Below are positions 60,245-64,000 of a stretch of 64,000 bases of DNA, piece after piece. This DNA is from Notamacropus eugenii (taxonomy: Eukaryota; Chordata; Mammalia; Diprotodontia; Macropodidae). Below the pieces are notes generated by a model. The model worked only from the letters and a program-made list of their open reading frames with translations. It was not told where the DNA came from and ran no database searches. A program made the position numbers and the translations under genes. The first letter of the stretch is position 1. Each line of letters begins with the position of its first letter. The stretch is from NCBI RefSeq assembly GCF_028372415.1, contig NC_092874.1:56147865-56211864 (forward strand), given 5' to 3'.

Positions 60245-60870
60245 TTTAAAAGAATACCCAATATTCTTCTGTTAATGTTATATGGCTTTGAGTCACAGAA
60301 TACCACAATCTCCAAAGAATTCAAGTTGTAGGTCACTCAAAGGGCAGTGAAGTGATGTATGAACAGGCTACAGCATGTTTCTAGCAAAGAATTGCACACC
60401 AAAAACCATATAAAGGATATCATTGGGATTGGAAGGCAATAGAAACCCCTCATGGGTGAAGTGATGGAAGAGAACCAGTGGACAGCCCCTGTGGTTCATT
60501 GGCATCCATGGAAATGATCTAGAACAGGGGTTCTCATCCTTTTCTTGTGTCATTGACCCTTTTGGCAGTGTGGGGAAGCTGATGGACTTCTCAGAATAAT
60601 GTTTAAAATGCATAAAAATATATGGTATTACAAAGGAAATCAATTACATTGACATATAGTTACCAGAACATCTAAAAGTACAGGTTCACAGACCCTAGAG
60701 TAAGAAGGTCTCCAAATCACTGGGTGGACTACTTAGAGAAGACTGATGGGAGAACATGGGCAAGAGTGACACTAGATGAGAAAGCATGGGTAGGCTGTGA
60801 TCCATATCAATAGAAGGAGTACTCATTTCCAGGAGACCAAAGATCTATCAAAATTATTATGATCCCAATC
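60245..60870 (+). mobile_element. LINE C-terminal fragment (RTE-like), split by a hAT MITE
   Basis: Frames give LMLYGFES, then VTQRAVK, IKDIIGI, QWTAPVVHWHPWK and, after the MITE at 60529-60703, NHWVDYLEKTDGRTWARVTLDEKAW. This order matches the region after the reverse transcriptase of RTE-like elements ('TQRAMER...vkDIIe...W...W.p...W.d......WtR.a.dr..W'). Stops interrupt it throughout. Confidence 0.55.
60529..60703 (-). mobile_element. hAT-type MITE copy inserted in a LINE
   Basis: 'caggggttctcatccttttc', 'acccttttggcagtgtgggg' and 'aaatcaattacattgacata' to 'cacagaccctagagtaag'. It interrupts the RTE-like frame between HWHPWK and NHWVDYLEK. Confidence 0.65.
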
Positions 60871-61634
60871 TATTAAAGAAAATTAAGCTAAAGGAGAACT
60901 TTGGCCAGATGCAAAAGATGTGACTCCTGGCAAAGGGAGCACCAAGACAATATTTACATGATTAAGTTCTATAGGGTCTTCCATCTGATCTTATATAGCA
61001 TTTTGAACTAAGCCAAATAAAATATATTTCCATGGGGACATATAATTTAATTTACAATATGCATTCTTTTAAAAAGGCAGTTAAGAGTACACTGATCGAA
61101 GTAGTTGAAGAAACCTCAGAACAAACAGATGGTCAAATAATCATTTTTTTAAAGAAACATGACTTTTTTCAAAGGGAAATAGTTAGTTCTTAACACAAGA
61201 GGGAAACAAAATTATTAAATAGTCCATTCAATTTCTTGCTTAATTATTCACTGCTTCACAGATAATCCAAAGCAAGGAGTCAGCTTAAAGAGTCATAGAT
61301 GCACTATAACTTCATTTCAATGTCATGCTTAAAGTCTACATGACTGAATATATTAAAGGTAAAACTACTTTATGTTAGGTCTTTTAGTGCTAGAATGATT
61401 GAATTCCTTTGGATAGAGACTAGGAAGGACTTGTCTTGTAGGGAATACCTTTTCAAAGTGAATAGTGTTATACCAGGTTTTGCATTTACCTTGAAATATG
61501 GTGCATGTGCAGTTCTAAGATGTAACACCACCTTAAATCCAATTATGCCCATGATGAGCTAGGGTCAGCTGACCTCAGCTGAATTCCTCAAATGAAATTT
61601 CTTTTAAAAATAGTTGTCTGCTTTGGTTTTGAAA

Positions 61635-62014
61635 AGCGAATCTACGCCTTAACTATTTGCAGCAATACAACCATCTAAAACAACTCTGAAGGACTTATGA
61701 TGAAAAATGCTTTTCATCCCCAGAGAAAGAACTGATGGTGTCTGAATACTGATTGAAGCAGACTTTTTTTACTTTCTATACTTTTCTTGACTTTTGTTTT
61801 GTCTGTTCTCTTTCACAACATGACTACTTTAGATATGTTTTGTGTGACAACACATGTATAACCTATGTCAAATTGCTTGCCTTCTCAGTGCGGGTGGGGG
61901 TGAGAAGGGAAGAAGGGAAGGAATTTGGAACTCAAAGTTTTGAAAAACAAATGTTAAAGTTTTTTTGCATGTAACTGGGGGAAAATTAAGATTTTTAAAA
62001 AGCAAAAAAAAAAA
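61635..62014 (+). mobile_element. L1-like 3' end with A-rich tail
   Basis: Segments 'ccagagaaagaactgatggt', 'cacatgtataacctatgtca', 'aatttggaactcaaagtttt' and 'catgtaactgggggaaaatt' match a very common marsupial LINE 3' UTR as I remember it. It ends in an A-rich tail (61984-62013). The tail stops about 20 bp from the splice donor of the ITGA8 exon at 62036. The assignment to L1 is from memory. Confidence 0.55.
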
Positions 62015-62035
62015 TTAATTTTGCACTTTCATTAC

Positions 62036-62149
62036 CTGGAGAAAAGTTTGGGCCCATAAGCGTGCTCTGACTTTCAGGACTGCACTCTCACCTCCTTCTA
62101 ATCGTCCAACCACACAAGAAATTCGCAGGCATTCAATGTTTGTGCAATT
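62036..62149 (-). CDS. ITGA8: ITGA8 coding exon, fourth from last (calf-2 region)
   Basis: This exon encodes part of the membrane-proximal ectodomain of integrin alpha-8, the alpha chain that pairs with beta-1 and binds RGD ligands such as nephronectin. On the minus strand the acceptor ends 'ttgttacag', 114 bases (38 codons, phase 0) follow, and the donor is CAG|gtaatg. The peptide opens with NCTNIECLRISC, which holds an N-glycosylation sequon (NCT) and two cysteines, and continues with GRLEGGESAVLKVRARLW to ...TFLQ. From memory this matches ITGA8 almost residue for residue and the alpha-V and alpha-5 paralogues much less. It joins in phase with the exon at 50436-50537. An L1-like A-rich tail lies only about 20 bp beyond the donor. 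Upstream exons fall outside the window. Confidence 0.95.
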
Positions 62150-62639
62150 CTGTAACAAAGAGGTTTGGAGAGGTGCCTTATCGATTGCAGTAATAACACA
62201 GTTCAGCTTCAAAGTGGCAATTATTCACAATGTCTTATCCATGAATACCATTATTTAATGATAAACTAAGTCTTAATTTAGCAGAACCATGAAAGTTCTT
62301 TGTCCAACAAGAATCAGACACTTGAAGTATGAGATTCCAGCATGCCAAAGCTTCCACTAGACTTCTAAGATGGGGAATTATGGCACAATGTTGTGATTTT
62401 ATTCCCTTGGCTTTTCCTTTTTTTTGTACCCATGGAATCTTCCTGGGTGTATGTCATGGTAATTTCAAGATGAGGTTTCACATTATTTCCTGCAGTAATA
62501 GACCATAGTCATGGTGAAAACTGCATTATCCTTTGCTCTTACTTTTTATGATGCCCAAAACAGTAGAGTATACTTGCTTTCGCTCTGTTCAGACTATAAT
62601 GATAATGACGATGATTAAGAGATGAAAATAATAATAGCT

Positions 62640-62892
62640 ATCTTTATATAGTATTTTAAGGTTTGAAAAGGGCTTTATAAATACTGTCTCATTTTATCCT
62701 TATGACAAACTTGGGAGTAAGGTGTTATTATTGGCCCCATTTTACAACTGAGGAAAATGAGAATGAGCAAGGTTAAGTGACTTGCTCAAGCTCACACAGA
62801 TAACAAGGGTCTTAGGTTGGTTTTGAATTCAGGTCTTTCTGAATACTGAACTTAGATAGTTCAGTGCTCTGTCCACCGCCCCACCTAGATGA
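62640..62892 (-). mobile_element. CORE-SINE, near full length
   Basis: 'ttttacaactgaggaaaatg', 'gttaagtgacttgctcaagc' and 'gctctgtccaccgccccacc' in antisense order. Confidence 0.82.
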
Positions 62893-63039
62893 ATGCAGGA
62901 ATAAATAAAAAACACTTCCTATGTGCCTAGAGTCTCCTATTCTACTTGAATTTCCTTCATCTTTCATCTCAGTTCATTATTTTCAATATCCTTTATATGA
63001 CCCTGGATCCTGTAAGTCTGATTCAAACCACTAAGGAAA

Positions 63040-63260
63040 GATTCATGATAAAAACTCATATTTATGTAGTTTCTTAAGGTTTATAGGACACTTTCTTCAT
63101 CATGTCCCCCTGAAGTGGGTTATACAAAAATGATCATACCCATTACATTGGTGACAAAACTAAGACATGGGCAAGTCAGGTGACCTGCCTACCATGACAC
63201 ATGTAGGAAGCCTTAGGGATGAGAATGAAACTCAGATCCTCTAACCCAAGGCTATTGCTA
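63040..63260 (-). mobile_element. MIR-type SINE
   Basis: 'tatttatgtagtttcttaag' and 'gaaactcagatcctctaacc', antisense, diverged. Confidence 0.65.
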
Positions 63261-63789
63261 CCCCAGTCTGGTTCTTATGACTATTTTGTGATAGCACTAG
63301 TAGAGGTCTATAAATTAAGAAACATAATTTAGATAATTGAATGACTGGTACTTTGAAACCCACATGTCTCTGTGCATAAACTATTCTCTTTGATTATAAA
63401 TCAGGTACTTTCATGGATTCCATTAAGGGCTCTACTGATTACATCAGAGTCACAAAGTATTGGGTAGTTTCCCCCCACCAAAAAAAAATCTAACAAATTG
63501 AATCCAGATCCTGAGGATGTTAAGTTTATGATAAGTATTCTTCATTGGATGGAGCATATATGTTCTTGAAAAGTTGCCTTTAGGATGAAATTTTGGAGGA
63601 TGAATTACATTTTCCCTTTAGAATGTATTATTGAATAGTACTTACATTCTGTAGGGGGAAGATGAGAAGATGTTTTGAGTTATTAGTTTTCAAGTCAGCA
63701 AAATTTCACTTTAATGGAACTGATAAAACAAGGGAACCATTTTGGTGTATTCTCCCTTAAAGCTCATTGGGTAGCTCTGCAAAAGTAAG

Positions 63790-63975
63790 TGTTAAGGAAC
63801 CAAAGTCTAGAAGGAATGCTGGCCTGGGAGTCAGGAGACTTATCCTAGCTCTGTCATGGCTTAGTGTACGATTTAAGTTTTGGGGTCTCCATTTCCTCAT
63901 CTGTAAAATTAAAGAGTTGGACTAGATCAGTCACAACTTTTAGTCTGGTGAAATCTATGACTCTTCAGAATGTTT
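63790..63975 (+). mobile_element. CORE-SINE-related element
   Basis: 'ggcctgggagtcaggagact', 'ccatttcctcatctgtaaaa' and 'agagttggactagatcagtc', sense. Confidence 0.7.
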
Positions 63976-64000
63976 TTAAATGCATTAAATACATTGGATT

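Larger units (their letters stand above)
50538..62035 (-). other. ITGA8: ITGA8 intron with L1, L2 and RTE remnants
   Basis: An 11.5-kb GT-AG intron between the calf-2 exon and the stalk exon. Recognised repeats are listed separately. I see nothing interpretable in 51150-52380, 54590-56850 (a GC-poor, repeat-free stretch), 58250-58680, 59600-60240 and 60880-61630. Confidence 0.9.
62150..64000 (-). other. ITGA8: ITGA8 intron, partial (upstream end outside the window)
   Basis: The sequence 5' of the calf-2 exon on the minus strand. It contains three SINE copies (62640-62892, 63040-63260, 63790-63970) and no further ITGA8 exon that I could find; the preceding exon must lie beyond 64000. Confidence 0.8.

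Noticed and set aside
1-64000. A new defence, biosynthetic or other multi-gene system
   Set aside because: Apart from four ITGA8 exons, the coding-like content is transposon-derived and broken. No cluster of intact unrelated genes is present.

Overview
The window is mammalian, almost certainly marsupial, nuclear DNA. It is AT-rich and dense in CORE-SINE copies of the Mar-1 type, whose tails read like 'tggcaaagatactggagtgg' in one orientation and end in 'gactgaacaacaac' in the other. It also carries an RTE-clade LINE with its derived SINE, old L2 and L3/CR1 LINE fragments, small hAT-type DNA elements and LTR-retrovirus remnants. I cannot tell an American from an Australian marsupial from the sequence alone.

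One protein-coding gene is recognisable: the 3' end of integrin alpha-8 (ITGA8) on the minus strand. Its last four coding exons lie at 62036-62149 (calf-2 region), 50436-50537 (membrane-proximal), 35061-35183 (transmembrane helix) and 31865-31951 (cytoplasmic tail and stop). All four have canonical AG/GT borders, and all exon-exon joins are in phase 0. The 3' UTR should run down from 31864. Introns of about 3.1, 15.3 and 11.5 kb separate the exons, and the part of the next intron up to 64000 holds no further exon I could find. Positions below about 28 kb are presumably intergenic sequence downstream of ITGA8.

The intergenic left part (1-28 kb) holds L2 and SINE copies, a 31-bp polypyrimidine tandem repeat near 1.2 kb, a possible solo LTR near 7.4 kb, and a 0.55-kb ACACTC-type array at 7.8-8.4 kb with a 138-bp higher-order period. 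It also holds L3 fragments at 11.2-12.8 kb and a nearly full-length but dead RTE element (about 15990-19990, minus strand). A second, 5'-truncated copy of that RTE element lies inverted at 21.6-22.06 kb and is almost identical, including its stop codons. An RTE-derived SINE head lies near 24.1-24.55 kb and a 1.15-kb L2 block at 25.6-26.8 kb.

The ITGA8 introns hold an L3 element interrupted by two hAT-type MITEs (35.8-37.6 kb) and an L2 split by a Mar-1 SINE (41.6-42.0 kb). They also hold two related solo LTRs (43.8-44.5 and 47.35-48.04 kb), one of them inside an L2, a run of 24 G, an L1 ORF2 fragment (56.9-57.6 kb), and an L1-like 3' end whose A-rich tail stops about 20 bp from an ITGA8 splice donor.

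I found no new multi-gene system. The observations most worth checking are the inverted RTE pair with shared defects, the retroelement close to the ITGA8 donor, the nested insertions that give a relative chronology, the 138-bp-period array, and two repeat-free open frames at 2.8-3.7 kb. Repeat boundaries are by eye and usually good to about 10-30 bp.
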